From an uncultured Alphaproteobacteria bacterium (GTDB taxonomy: Bacteria > Pseudomonadota > Alphaproteobacteria > RF32 > CAG-239): DNA of 34,633 bases. Shown here piece by piece: positions 24,755-33,224 of the stretch. The stretch spans positions 1 to 34,633 of the forward strand of contig CALXTJ010000010.1 of the NCBI GenBank assembly GCA_944391375.1. The letters are read 5' to 3'. Below the pieces are notes generated by a model that searched no databases, was not told where the DNA came from, and worked only from the letters and a program-made list of their open reading frames with translations. The stretch's first letter is position 1; each line of letters begins with the position of its first letter. The position numbers and the translations under genes are program-made.

Positions 24755-25273
24755 ATGAAAAAAATTATGATATTAGCTCTGTTATACAGCTTCCCGGCCT
24801 TGGCTCAGACACAAGAGAGCATTATTCCCCAAGGAACGGAACCAACCATTGTTTACGGTTCGGCAGCCACCGCTTCCGGAAAGAACGACACTTACACGGT
24901 TGAGCAACCCGCCGATGCTCCTAATCCTTTGGGCAACCCGATTGTTCCCGATGCAAATCCGCAGCCTGTATACCCCGATAACGCTCCGGAAGGAACATCG
25001 CCTACGAATTCCTCCGCAACTACCGATACCAATACCATGGGGCCTGACGAAACTCCCGATACTTTATCGCCGATGAGTATTGTCAATCAAAGTGCCGAGC
25101 AAAATCCCGCTCCTTTTTCGGAAAGTCCCGAGCAACAACAAAATCAGATTCAAAACACTTTATATCAGGGCGGTAATCGTATATATGATGTCCAATCGTT
25201 TCCGGTAAATGACATAAATGAAATTACCGAACCCAATATTCAACCGACGATTACCACTTACCCCGAATATTAA
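24755..25273 (+). CDS. Exported proline/asparagine-rich protein of unknown function
   Basis: KKIMILALLYSFPALAQ is a signal peptide with likely cleavage after ALA. The remaining 150 or so residues are low-complexity, rich in Pro, Asn, Thr, Gln and acidic residues, with no cysteine or membrane segment, so probably disordered in the periplasm or envelope. AAAGGA lies seven bases before the ATG at 24755, and the in-frame TTG just before is less likely. No family is recognised. A terminator follows six bases after the stop. Confidence 0.68.
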   Translation: MKKIMILALLYSFPALAQTQESIIPQGTEPTIVYGSAATASGKNDTYTVEQPADAPNPLGNPIVPDANPQPVYPDNAPEGTSPTNSSATTDTNTMGPDETPDTLSPMSIVNQSAEQNPAPFSESPEQQQNQIQNTLYQGGNRIYDVQSFPVNDINEITEPNIQPTITTYPEY

Positions 25274-25278
25274 CAAGC

Positions 25279-25304
25279 AAAACCCCGTGTTCTCACGGGG
25301 TTTT
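25279..25304. terminator. Bidirectional terminator between convergent genes
   Basis: AAAACCCCGTG (25279-25289) and CACGGGGTTTT (25294-25304) form eleven perfect pairs with a TTCT loop. It serves the exported protein gene on plus and trmB on minus. Confidence 0.88.
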
Positions 25305-25318
25305 AACTATACAAACCA

Positions 25319-26044
25319 CTAAATGCGGCGATAATCAAAAAATACCGGTTTTCTGCCTTCGCGGATGGCTTTTTGCTGATACTTGGTTTCCACCCAATCG
25401 GCCGGAGGATTACGCCAGTCATTTGAGCATCTTGCCGTCCATACAAAATCCGGACAATCGTGCATAATTCTTAAAGTCCAGGCTTTATAAATTTTATGAT
25501 CGGTTGCCACTCTTAAAAGTCCACCCGATTTTATAATTCTGGCCAATTCTTTCAAATTATCCGGATTTATAAAACGACGCGAAGCATGCTTTTTTTTCGG
25601 CCACGGATCAGGGAACAACAAAAAAACCTTATCCACAAATTCGTCGGGAATTTGCTTAAACAAAAGCCGTACATCATCATCAAAAACTCTTATATTATCG
25701 GCTCTTTGAGGCAGTAAGGTAATATTTTGGGCAATATCTTTACCTTCCTTAACGCCGGTAATCAAAGTTAAAAGATTGGCTACTCCGTTTTTAAAAACTT
25801 CCACCCCGATAAAACCTTTATCCGGATTTTTTAAAGCCTGTCCTGCCAAGTGAGCCCCGTCTCCGAAACCTATTTCCAGATATACTTCCTTAACCGGCTT
25901 GCCGAACATGGTATTTTTATCAAATACCGTATCGGTACCGATTTTAATTTTCGGCAAAAACTTTTCCAACAAAGTACTTTTGGTCTTGCGGATAATGCGT
26001 CCTTTGCGGCGTCCGAAAAATTTTGGCGTATTATTTTCCTGCAT
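25319..26044 (-). CDS. trmB: tRNA (guanine-N7-)-methyltransferase TrmB
   Basis: TrmB methylates N7 of G46 in the tRNA variable loop, using SAM. The Rossmann methyltransferase signature EIGFGDGAHL, then GVEVF, and the tRNA-binding LFPDPWPKKKHASRRF are family hallmarks. The C-terminal DWVETKYQQKAIREGR matches the usual tail. The 241 aa length is normal. The start codon follows directly on a hairpin and six T, and its only ribosome-site-like GGGA lies inside that hairpin. In related bacteria metK often lies between the XRE gene and trmB, but it is absent here. Confidence 0.95.
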   Translation of the reverse strand: MQENNTPKFFGRRKGRIIRKTKSTLLEKFLPKIKIGTDTVFDKNTMFGKPVKEVYLEIGFGDGAHLAGQALKNPDKGFIGVEVFKNGVANLLTLITGVKEGKDIAQNITLLPQRADNIRVFDDDVRLLFKQIPDEFVDKVFLLFPDPWPKKKHASRRFINPDNLKELARIIKSGGLLRVATDHKIYKAWTLRIMHDCPDFVWTARCSNDWRNPPADWVETKYQQKAIREGRKPVFFDYRRI

Positions 26045-26077
26045 AAAAAAGTTCCCATACTGTTACAATATGGGAAC
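26045..26077 (-). promoter_or_regulatory. Hairpin directly before the trmB start codon
   Basis: GTTCCCATA and TATGGGAAC (minus 26077-26069 and 26059-26051) form nine perfect pairs around a nine-base loop. Six T follow, then the ATG. It has the form of an intrinsic terminator for the upstream XRE gene. It also covers GGGA, the only plausible Shine-Dalgarno for trmB. Either role is possible. Confidence 0.6.
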
Positions 26078-26110
26078 ATGATTAAACTAAAACTTTACAA
26101 TAATCAAGGA

Positions 26111-26602
26111 TTATTCGTCAGCCATAGTTGAGTTTGATTTTGACATAGAAACAATTAAATCAAACAAATGTTTGGCAATCTGCCGATTGGAAATGGCATA
26201 ATAAGCCTTCACCAATTCCAAAGTTTCCTTTTTTTTCATCGGATCCAAATCCATTTCCTGTTCATCTTCGGCAAACAAGCTAAATTCTTCATTATCGGGA
26301 ACGGTGAGCATCATCGGGCTATGATCAACGGTTTCTTTATCCATATCTTCAAAAAAGAAATCCATCGGCACTCTTAAAACCTTACTGATATCCCACAAAC
26401 GGCTGGCTCCCACACGATTGCAACCTTTTTCATATTTTTGCACTTGCTGAAAGGTCAGTCCCAACTTACGAGCCAGATATTGCTGACTGTACCCCAAAAT
26501 GGTACGACGCAAGCGAATACGATTTCCGACATGGACATCCACCGGATTAGGTTCACCGCCCGGAATTCTGCCGCGTAAAGATCTTTCTTTAGTAAAATCC
26601 AT
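26111..26602 (-). CDS. XRE-family helix-turn-helix regulator
   Basis: Residues about 20-80 form a Cro/CI-type HTH: VGNRIRLRRTILGYSQQYLA, GLTFQQVQKYEKGCNRVGAS, then LWDISKVLRVPMDFFFED. It closely resembles the alphaproteobacterial XRE regulators found beside lnt and metK. The C-terminal half is acidic and helical (LVKAYYAISNRQIAKHLFDLI). The 163 aa length is typical. It has its own promoter (26633-26662) 30-60 bases upstream. A possible terminator follows (26045-26077). Confidence 0.9.
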   Translation of the reverse strand: MDFTKERSLRGRIPGGEPNPVDVHVGNRIRLRRTILGYSQQYLARKLGLTFQQVQKYEKGCNRVGASRLWDISKVLRVPMDFFFEDMDKETVDHSPMMLTVPDNEEFSLFAEDEQEMDLDPMKKKETLELVKAYYAISNRQIAKHLFDLIVSMSKSNSTMADE

Positions 26603-26632
26603 TATCTTTCCCCTCTAAAAACAAACTAATTC

Positions 26633-26662
26633 TATATAACCGTTTATAGCCTCAAGAGTCAA
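26633..26662 (-). promoter_or_regulatory. Promoter for the XRE regulator
   Basis: TTGACT (26662-26657, five of six) and TATATA (26638-26633) are 18 bases apart on the minus strand, or 17 to an overlapping TTATAT. It lies immediately past the lnt stop codon. Confidence 0.55.
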
Positions 26663-26669
26663 TGCTTTT

Positions 26670-28193
26670 TTAATTTTTAACAGACCGTCTTTTATATACA
26701 CCCCAAAATACTAAAATCAACAGCATCACCAGAGCCATAATTTTGCCGCCGATTTGAGCATAAACTGTCGGCACTTTGGTAATAAGCGGTAATTTAACAT
26801 CCAAAGTTTGCTTTGCATATAAGGGAATTTGGGCTTTTATTTTACCGACCGGATTGATTACGGCACTAATACCAGAATTGGCACTTCTTACCACGGTTAT
26901 ACCTTCTTCCACGGCACGCATTTGGGCCGCAACCAAGTGTTGATAAGGGCCAAAGCTTTTACCGTACCAACCGTCGTTAGTTAAAACCACCAGCCATTGC
27001 GGCGGATTGTTACGATTTACCACCGCATCGGGAAAGATAATTTCGTAACAGATTAAAGCTCCGAAAGGCGGGTAATCGGGTAAAGCAATATTTTTATAAG
27101 GTTCGCCGACACCGAATTCAGCCACGACATTGGCCACCGGACGCACCCATTCGGGTAAATATTTCCGAAGCGGTACATATTCTCCGAAAGGGACTAGATG
27201 ATGCTTATCATAATAAGCGACGGTATTTCCGTTATCATCAATCACATACATGGAGTTATACGGTTGATAATCATTACTTTCGTCATCATGACGCACCAAA
27301 CCGGTAATTAAGTACCCTTTAGGCGGCACGGCCTTTATAATTTCCTGCCGATAAAAAGGCTCATAATCCAAATCAAACGGTGTGGCGGTTTCGCCCCAAA
27401 TAACAAAATCGGCTTTTTCCCAACCGGGGGCTTGGCTCATTTCAATATACTTATAGAAATTGTCTTCCAAAGACAATCTGTCCCATTTCATTTTCTGACT
27501 GATACTGGGTTGTACCAAACGCACGGTAATTTCCGAATCATAATTTTTATAGCCGAAAAACCGCCAACTGCCGAAAATCAGCAACAAAAACGGTATCAGC
27601 AAAAATATAGCGGCATTTTTATTGCTGTAATTTTGCATATAAGCATAAAAAGATCCTGCCCACAACAGCATAATAAAAGACAGCCCGTAAGTTCCCCAAA
27701 GGCTGGCCGTTTGAATAAAGACCGGATGAAAAGCCCAAGTCGTCCCCAACAAATTCCACGGGAAGCCGGTAAATATAAAGCTTCTGACAAACTCCATAAG
27801 CACCCATGATGCCGCAAAACCGAACACTTTATGCCATATACCGACGCCTTTTTTCCATAACCAAAAAGGAATAATCGTAAACAAACCGAAAAAGGCCCCG
27901 CTTCCCAAAAGAGTAATCGGATACAACCAGCCGAAAGTTTTTACATCAATCAATAAGGCATTTCCTATCCAATAAAATCCGGCGGCAAACAGACCAAAAC
28001 CGTACCAGTAGCCGATTGCAACCGCTTGACGACTTGAGGATACCTTGTCAGCAATATTCCAGACCAAAACTAAAGACAACAATAAAACATACCACCAATA
28101 AAGCGGCGGAAAAGCCGATGAGGAAAGAGCTCCGGCAATCAAAGCCGCAGTCTTGTAGTGCTTAGTAATATTATCAAACCATCTAGTTTTCAT
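26670..28193 (-). CDS. lnt: Apolipoprotein N-acyltransferase Lnt
   Basis: Lnt is an inner-membrane enzyme that adds the third acyl chain to lipoproteins before their transport to the outer membrane. Six or so hydrophobic helices fill residues 15-215. A periplasmic nitrilase-like domain follows, with the catalytic triad E268 (in WGETATP), K330 (in YDKHHLVPFGEY) and C382 (in ICYEIIFPD). A C-terminal helix anchors the end. At 507 aa it is the expected length. Its ATG overlaps the ybeY stop by one base, so it is translationally coupled. Confidence 0.97.
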   Translation of the reverse strand: MKTRWFDNITKHYKTAALIAGALSSSAFPPLYWWYVLLLSLVLVWNIADKVSSSRQAVAIGYWYGFGLFAAGFYWIGNALLIDVKTFGWLYPITLLGSGAFFGLFTIIPFWLWKKGVGIWHKVFGFAASWVLMEFVRSFIFTGFPWNLLGTTWAFHPVFIQTASLWGTYGLSFIMLLWAGSFYAYMQNYSNKNAAIFLLIPFLLLIFGSWRFFGYKNYDSEITVRLVQPSISQKMKWDRLSLEDNFYKYIEMSQAPGWEKADFVIWGETATPFDLDYEPFYRQEIIKAVPPKGYLITGLVRHDDESNDYQPYNSMYVIDDNGNTVAYYDKHHLVPFGEYVPLRKYLPEWVRPVANVVAEFGVGEPYKNIALPDYPPFGALICYEIIFPDAVVNRNNPPQWLVVLTNDGWYGKSFGPYQHLVAAQMRAVEEGITVVRSANSGISAVINPVGKIKAQIPLYAKQTLDVKLPLITKVPTVYAQIGGKIMALVMLLILVFWGVYKRRSVKN

Positions 28194-28708
28194 TATTCTT
28201 CCCGATACGGATTTGCTATGTTAAGCTTAGCAAGTACCTCAATTTCTCTTTGTTCCATCTCGGCGGCCTCTTCCGGTTCCATATGGTCATAGCCTAAAAT
28301 ATGCAACAATCCGTGTGCCCACAAGTGGCAAAAATGATCATAAAAAGAAATGCCCTGTTCCAAAGCTTCTTTTTGCATGGTTTCAAAGGCGATAATAATA
28401 TCTCCCAGTTCAATTTCGGTTTCATTTTCCAACACTTCATCAAACATTTCGTCATCAATATTGGCAAACGATAACACATTGGTCGGTTTATCCATGTTGC
28501 GGAATTCTTTATTGAGATTATGCACGGACGCATCATCGCTCAAGCACAGATTAACCGTAAAAGACTTATCATCACTTAAAAAATCAACTTCACCTGCAAC
28601 CCGTTTTACAACCTCGTCTTTGACCTTATCAACGACGGCAGCAATATCTGCTATTGCCGCCGTCCAACGAGAATCTTCAACATCAACAAAAACTTTAAGA
28701 TTACTCAT
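28193..28708 (-). CDS. ybeY: Endoribonuclease / rRNA maturation factor YbeY
   Basis: YbeY is a zinc metalloprotein involved in 16S rRNA 3' maturation and ribosome quality control. The signature HGLLHILGYDH supplies the metal ligands (H132, H136, H142), and ELGDIIIAFET and NVLSF also match. The frame runs to 28750, but the ATG at 28708 gives the normal N-terminus (171 aa) and overlaps the end of phoH by eight bases. The hlyC/corC-type gene that often follows ybeY in Alphaproteobacteria is absent. lnt follows directly. Confidence 0.94.
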   Translation of the reverse strand: MSNLKVFVDVEDSRWTAAIADIAAVVDKVKDEVVKRVAGEVDFLSDDKSFTVNLCLSDDASVHNLNKEFRNMDKPTNVLSFANIDDEMFDEVLENETEIELGDIIIAFETMQKEALEQGISFYDHFCHLWAHGLLHILGYDHMEPEEAAEMEQREIEVLAKLNIANPYREE

Positions 28709-29666
28709 GTTCTTGCATTCTCTTATTTTTTTCTTCATAAGCTTTAACAATTTTGGCTACCAAACCATGACGAACAACATCGGCGGCACTAAATGTAACC
28801 GAACTGATGTTGCTGACATTTTTTAAGGTATCCAAAGCATCACGCAAGCCCGAAACCGTACCTCTTGGCAAGTCTACCTGACTTAAGTCGCCGTTTACTA
28901 CCATGCGTGAATTTTCACCCAAACGGGTTAAAAACATTTTCATCTGCATCGGGGTAGTGTTTTGGGCTTCATCCAAAATAACAAAAGCGTTTGAGAGTGT
29001 ACGACCTCTCATAAAGGCCAAAGGTGCAATTTCAATTTCGCCGAGGGCCAGCTTTTTATCAACCTGTTCGGCAGGGAGCATTTCGTACAAAGCGTCATAT
29101 AACGGACGCAAATACGGATCAACTTTTTCTTTTAAGTCGCCTGGCAAAAAGCCTAAGTTTTCACCGGCTTCAACGGCCGGACGCGATAAAATAATTTTAT
29201 CTACCGCCCCTTCAAGCATCATGGAAACCGCCAACGCCACCGCCAAATAAGTTTTACCGGTACCGGCAGGACCTAAGCCGAACACCAACTCATTTTTCAT
29301 CATTTCCTGAATATACTTGGCTTGGGTTGCCGAACGCGGATAGATGTATCTTTTTTTGGTTTTCAAAACGATTTCATTTAAGTTTTGCACTTCGTTGTCA
29401 TCATGACAATCGCTGCAAATTCTGACAGCGGCTTTAACTTCTTGCTCACCGACTTCAATATTTTTACTTACTTTATCATACAAAACATTGATAGCCGCTT
29501 TTGCCTCTTCAATTTCTTTCGGACCGCCTTTAATGGTAATCTGATTACCAAAGCTTAAAATTTCCACATTAAGCATTTTTTCAATCAGACGCAAATTGGC
29601 ATCCGATGCTCCTACCAGCTGTTGCACTAACTGATTGTTATACAATTCAAAACTTATTTCTGCCAT
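28701..29666 (-). CDS. phoH: PhoH-like ATPase
   Basis: This is a cytoplasmic P-loop protein often linked to YbeY in RNA metabolism. Its exact activity is still debated. An N-terminal KH-like region (SDANLRLIEKMLNVEILSFGN) precedes the Walker A GPAGTGKT (132-139) and the Walker B-type VILDEAQN. The segment MKMFLTRLGENSRMVVNGDLSQ is typical. It is 321 aa. A CSDC pair (C84, C87) in the linker is unusual. It starts one base after the miaB stop. Confidence 0.94.
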   Translation of the reverse strand: MAEISFELYNNQLVQQLVGASDANLRLIEKMLNVEILSFGNQITIKGGPKEIEEAKAAINVLYDKVSKNIEVGEQEVKAAVRICSDCHDDNEVQNLNEIVLKTKKRYIYPRSATQAKYIQEMMKNELVFGLGPAGTGKTYLAVALAVSMMLEGAVDKIILSRPAVEAGENLGFLPGDLKEKVDPYLRPLYDALYEMLPAEQVDKKLALGEIEIAPLAFMRGRTLSNAFVILDEAQNTTPMQMKMFLTRLGENSRMVVNGDLSQVDLPRGTVSGLRDALDTLKNVSNISSVTFSAADVVRHGLVAKIVKAYEEKNKRMQEHE

Positions 29667-29667
29667 T

Positions 29668-30999
29668 TTAAATTACCTTTCCGCTTAAAGAATTAGTTGT
29701 TGCCTGTTCAACTTTAACATCAACAATTTTATTTAACATATTTATATCTGCTTTTGCATGCAGATTTTGCATATAAGGCGTACGCCCGATAAGTTGTCCT
29801 TTATGGCGGCCTTGTTGTTCAAACAAAACCTCAAATGTTTTGCCCACACAAGCCTCATTAAATTTGGTTTGATAATCAAACAACAAAGTTTGCAATTCAT
29901 CAAGCCTTTCCTTTTTAACTTTTTCTTCCACCTGATTAGGCATAACGGCCGCCGGCGTCCCCGGTCTGCGGCTATATTTAAAAGAAAATGCCTGAATATA
30001 TTTAACTTCATTGACAAGACTTAAAGTCTGTTTAAAATCTTCATCGGCCTCTCCCGGAAAGCCGACAATAAAATCTGACGAAAATCGCAGTTTATCGTTA
30101 GCTTTTTGAAGTTTTTCAATAACTTCCAAATATTGCGTGCGATTATGTCTTCTGTTCATGGCTTTTAAGATTTTATCCGAGCCCGACTGTACCGGCAAAT
30201 GCAAATAGGGCATAAGCTGAGGCAAATCCCGATGACAGTTTATTAAATCATCATCAACATCGGCCGGATAAGAAGTGGTATAGCGAAGCCGTTTCAAGCC
30301 GTACAACTCGGCAAGTTTTCTTAATAGATAGGCCAAATTGCGTTCTTTGCCGTTTTCATCTTCGCCATGGTAGGAATTAACATTTTGCCCCAAAAGATTA
30401 AGTTCCAAAGTTCCGGTCGCAATTAACTTTTTAGCCTCCTCAACAACTTCTTTTACCGGACGGGAATACTCAGCCCCACGGGTATAAGGCACTACGCAAT
30501 AAGTGCAAAAATTGTTGCAACCTTCCTGCACGGCCAAAAACGAGCATCCGCCTTCAGATTTATTTTCCGGCAAAAAGTCAAACTTAGCCTCGGCCGGAAA
30601 ATCGGTATCAATAACCGTTTCGCCTCTTTTTCTTCTGATTTTGGTTAAAATTTCCGGTAAACGATGATAAGTCAGCGGCCCTAAAGCAAAATCCACATAC
30701 GGGGCTCGTTTGGCTATTTGCTCATCTTCGGCCTGCACTACGCAACCGGTCACCCCGATAATGGTATTTTTACCCTCTGCGGCCCGTTCCTGTTTAATAA
30801 GATAAGCTCTACCCAAATCGGAAAAGACTTTTTCGGCAGCTTTTTCTCTTATATGACAAGTATTAAACAGCACCAAGTCGGCATCTTTTTGATTATCGGT
30901 TGCCTCATAGCCGAAATTTTCCAAAATAATGGCCATCCTGTGTGAATCGTAAACATTCATTTGGCAGCCGAAAGTTTTTATAAAATATTTTTCTGACAT
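29668..30999 (-). CDS. miaB: tRNA-2-methylthio-N6-dimethylallyladenosine synthase MiaB
   Basis: MiaB is a radical SAM methylthiotransferase that acts on the i6A37 made by MiaA. The N-terminal cluster ligands are C12, C48 and C86. The radical SAM motif CNNFCTYC supplies C161, C165 and C168. LNLLGQNVNSY and HLPVQSGSDKILKAMNR are family signatures, and a TRAM domain fills the last 65 residues. At 443 aa it is normal. It heads miaB-phoH-ybeY-lnt, with a candidate promoter at 31034-31062. The ribosome site (AGGA) is rather far, about 12 bases, from the ATG. Confidence 0.97.
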   Translation of the reverse strand: MSEKYFIKTFGCQMNVYDSHRMAIILENFGYEATDNQKDADLVLFNTCHIREKAAEKVFSDLGRAYLIKQERAAEGKNTIIGVTGCVVQAEDEQIAKRAPYVDFALGPLTYHRLPEILTKIRRKRGETVIDTDFPAEAKFDFLPENKSEGGCSFLAVQEGCNNFCTYCVVPYTRGAEYSRPVKEVVEEAKKLIATGTLELNLLGQNVNSYHGEDENGKERNLAYLLRKLAELYGLKRLRYTTSYPADVDDDLINCHRDLPQLMPYLHLPVQSGSDKILKAMNRRHNRTQYLEVIEKLQKANDKLRFSSDFIVGFPGEADEDFKQTLSLVNEVKYIQAFSFKYSRRPGTPAAVMPNQVEEKVKKERLDELQTLLFDYQTKFNEACVGKTFEVLFEQQGRHKGQLIGRTPYMQNLHAKADINMLNKIVDVKVEQATTNSLSGKVI

Positions 31000-31033
31000 T
31001 TATTTTTATTTTCCTGTTTTTTATGTACCGATT

Positions 31034-31062
31034 ATGGTAAGACAATCGTTAATATTTTTCAA
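31034..31062 (-). promoter_or_regulatory. Candidate promoter for miaB-phoH-ybeY-lnt
   Basis: TTGAAA (31062-31057) and TACCAT (31039-31034, four of six) are 17 bases apart on the minus strand. It is divergent from the promoter at 31099-31126. Confidence 0.45.
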
Positions 31063-31098
31063 ACACTTTTTTAGTTTTACAAAAAATATCTTTTTTGG

Positions 31099-31126
31099 TT
31101 GAAAAAAAGCGAAAATTCGTTATGAT
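31099..31126 (+). promoter_or_regulatory. Promoter for the TerB-to-YqaA operon
   Basis: TTGAAA (31099-31104) and TATGAT (31121-31126, five of six) are 16 bases apart. A-rich sequence lies upstream. The predicted start near 31133 leaves about 22 bases before the ATG at 31156. Confidence 0.65.
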
Positions 31127-31155
31127 ATGGGCATTGATACAGCGGAGTAAAAAAT

Positions 31156-31596
31156 ATGACATATACCGAAACTCTGGAAATGAATGAATTTGTGTTAAAA
31201 TTAAATCAGGAACAAAAACTCATTTTTTTAAAAGCCCTCACCTTTTTAGCCAACTTGGACGGCAAGTTTGACCGCGATGAATTAAAATTTATCCAAGAAG
31301 CGGCCAAAACCTATGGTATTGAAGAACCGGATGTAATTTTTAAGCCCTGCAGTGAGGAGGAAATACTTGCCTCATTAAAGAAACTTAACGACCGCCGCAC
31401 CTGCTTGGAGCTCATTAAAGAACTGTGCTTATTAGGCCATACCGACAGCGATTTAACAGATGAAGAGACTTTATTTATCGGGCATGCCGGTCAGACCATG
31501 GGTATAGAAATTGACAAGATTGAAGAAATCAGCAATTGGGTAATTGATAAAATTATCTGGCTTGAACGCGGCAAAATTATTTTTGAAGATGCATAA
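31156..31596 (+). CDS. TerB-like helical protein
   Basis: Two matching helical halves with acidic loops resemble the TerB fold: FLKALTFLANLDGKFDRDELKFI, then LIKELCLLGHTDSDLTDEETLFI. TerB-type domains are found in stress-related and membrane-associated proteins, and the biochemical role is not settled. The 146-aa protein has no signal peptide. GGAG precedes the ATG, and a good promoter lies just upstream. It is the first gene of a plus-strand run and is followed by the unknown gene at 31617. No other tellurite-resistance genes are nearby, so a tellurite role is not implied. Confidence 0.68.
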   Translation: MTYTETLEMNEFVLKLNQEQKLIFLKALTFLANLDGKFDRDELKFIQEAAKTYGIEEPDVIFKPCSEEEILASLKKLNDRRTCLELIKELCLLGHTDSDLTDEETLFIGHAGQTMGIEIDKIEEISNWVIDKIIWLERGKIIFEDA

Positions 31597-31616
31597 TCGG
31601 CAAAAGGAGAAAAAAT

Positions 31617-32585
31617 ATGGAAAATACCGATAACTCCGAAGAAAATGTTCGTAAAGAAAAGGAAAGCGAAATCATTAAGCGAGCCTTGAGGATGGCCGAC
31701 AATGTAAGCGAACAGCAACTTCGTCAAACCACACGCGAAACTATTTTTGCTCCGGCCGGTCGCAAGGTAAAGATGGGCGGACGCGAAGTCAATGCCGAAG
31801 ATTTGCGTTTTCATGTTGCCAAAACCATTGAAAACATGGGCTCACAAAAAACTCTGGAATTAACCGACGATTCCAGTTTACGAGAAGCCTTAAGCATTGA
31901 ACGGATAAACAGTGAAACCTCATCCTCACAAGAGTATTTCCGCTGGCTGGATGAAACTTCGGATATTTTAAAAAACATGAATGACGGCTTTGTAACCGAA
32001 GAAGACTTAAAAGATCGTAATGCTTTTTTGGATTTATCGCATCAACGCGAAGCCGAACTTATGGTTTGCTTAGGATTGTTACAACACAGCAAAAGCCCGC
32101 AGGCTCAGGAAGAATTTAAAAAGTTGCAATACAAACTCACCAAATTAAGAGAGATGCGTTCGGCAATAAAAAACCGTACTCGCAATCAGGTAGATGTTGA
32201 AATATCTCGCAGCGAATATGAAATGGCCGTTCCTTACTACAAATATTTTAAAGCTTTACGCAAGCTACCTTTCGGTTATGATTTAAAAAGGGAGCAAAAG
32301 CGTCAGGCCGGACTTGAGTTTGATGATGACGATGACGACGAGTTGGAATATTATGACAGTCTGTTAAATGTTATTTTAGATCAAATGGAAGATGAAGACA
32401 GAGCCTATATTGCTCAAGAATATCAGCTTGCCAAAGATTTATCAAACGAAGACCATGTAAAACATATACAGAATATCTCTGATAAACTGCAAGAATTATC
32501 TGGACGAAAGAATTCATTTCGTGTAAAGTACGACATATTAAACCAAAAAAGAGCCATGACGCTCGGGAATGATTTAGAACGTTAA
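31617..32585 (+). CDS. Charged helical protein of unknown function (322 aa)
   Basis: I do not recognise a family. There is no signal peptide or membrane segment. Most of the protein looks helical and charged, with probable coiled-coil stretches around residues 155-190. An acidic run of six aspartates and a glutamate lies near residue 238. GGAG lies about eight bases before the ATG, 20 bases after the TerB-like stop. Co-transcription with the TerB-like gene suggests the two act together, but this is inference from position only. Confidence 0.75.
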   Translation: MENTDNSEENVRKEKESEIIKRALRMADNVSEQQLRQTTRETIFAPAGRKVKMGGREVNAEDLRFHVAKTIENMGSQKTLELTDDSSLREALSIERINSETSSSQEYFRWLDETSDILKNMNDGFVTEEDLKDRNAFLDLSHQREAELMVCLGLLQHSKSPQAQEEFKKLQYKLTKLREMRSAIKNRTRNQVDVEISRSEYEMAVPYYKYFKALRKLPFGYDLKREQKRQAGLEFDDDDDDELEYYDSLLNVILDQMEDEDRAYIAQEYQLAKDLSNEDHVKHIQNISDKLQELSGRKNSFRVKYDILNQKRAMTLGNDLER

Positions 32586-32610
32586 ACTAACTTATATAAG
32601 GAGAAAAACC

Positions 32611-32910
32611 ATGGGAATGTTACTGGTTCCTGTATTTGATACATTAGCCCTTGTGGTAGATTTATATTTTAAGATTGTAGTGGTAGAAATAATTTTATTC
32701 TGGCTGTTACATTTTCAAATTATCAACATCACCAACAAATATGCCCAAAAATTTATGGACATATTAAAAATGTTGACCGAGCCGGTTTACAAAAAAATCC
32801 GCTCTAAAATTCCGCCCTTTGCCGACTTTGACGCATCGCCGTTTATCTTGCTGTTGGCTTTATTTTTCATTGCCCGCTTAATTTATGTTTTGCGTGAAAT
32901 GGTATTGTAA
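32611..32910 (+). CDS. YggT family membrane protein
   Basis: The 99-aa protein has two hydrophobic segments (IVVVEIILFWLLHFQII and FILLLALFFIARLIYVL). Between them is the family linker, with LTEPVYKKIRSKIPPFADFDASP. YggT proteins are small inner-membrane proteins of uncertain function, often next to DUF167 genes as here. AAGGAG lies a few bases before the ATG. Confidence 0.85.
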   Translation: MGMLLVPVFDTLALVVDLYFKIVVVEIILFWLLHFQIINITNKYAQKFMDILKMLTEPVYKKIRSKIPPFADFDASPFILLLALFFIARLIYVLREMVL

Positions 32911-32915
32911 TAAAA

Positions 32916-33224
32916 TTGAGTTTTTTTAGTAAAACATCTGAGGGTTATGTTATAAGAGTTAGGCTCACGCCTAATTCTTCTTCATGTAGAGTAGTTGGCA
33001 CCATTAACAATGCCGAAGCTCAAACTTTTATTAAAATAAATGTAACGGCAGTCCCCGAAAAAGGCAAAGCCAATAAGGAATTGTTAGAATTTTTAAGCAA
33101 ATATTTAAAAATTTCCAAAAGTTTTATGGAAATTGTCAGCGGAGAGCTTGACCGCTGGAAAAAAGTTGTTATAAAAACAGATAACGATTTAACCGATAAA
33201 CTTTCAAAATTGGCGGAGGAATAA
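32916..33224 (+). CDS. DUF167 (YggU family) protein
   Basis: This small soluble protein has the DUF167 pattern: VIRVRLTPNSSSCRVVG, IKINVTAVPEKGKANKELLEFLSKYL, then a C-terminal strand VVSGELDRWKKVVI-like. The family function is unknown. The start is a TTG five bases past the yggT stop, without a clear Shine-Dalgarno, so translation may depend on coupling. The stop codon is immediately followed by the folD ATG. Confidence 0.85.
   Translation: MSFFSKTSEGYVIRVRLTPNSSSCRVVGTINNAEAQTFIKINVTAVPEKGKANKELLEFLSKYLKISKSFMEIVSGELDRWKKVVIKTDNDLTDKLSKLAEE

Noticed and set aside
31156-31596. Tellurite-resistance determinant
   Set aside because: Only a TerB-like fold is seen. terC, terD and related genes are absent from the window.
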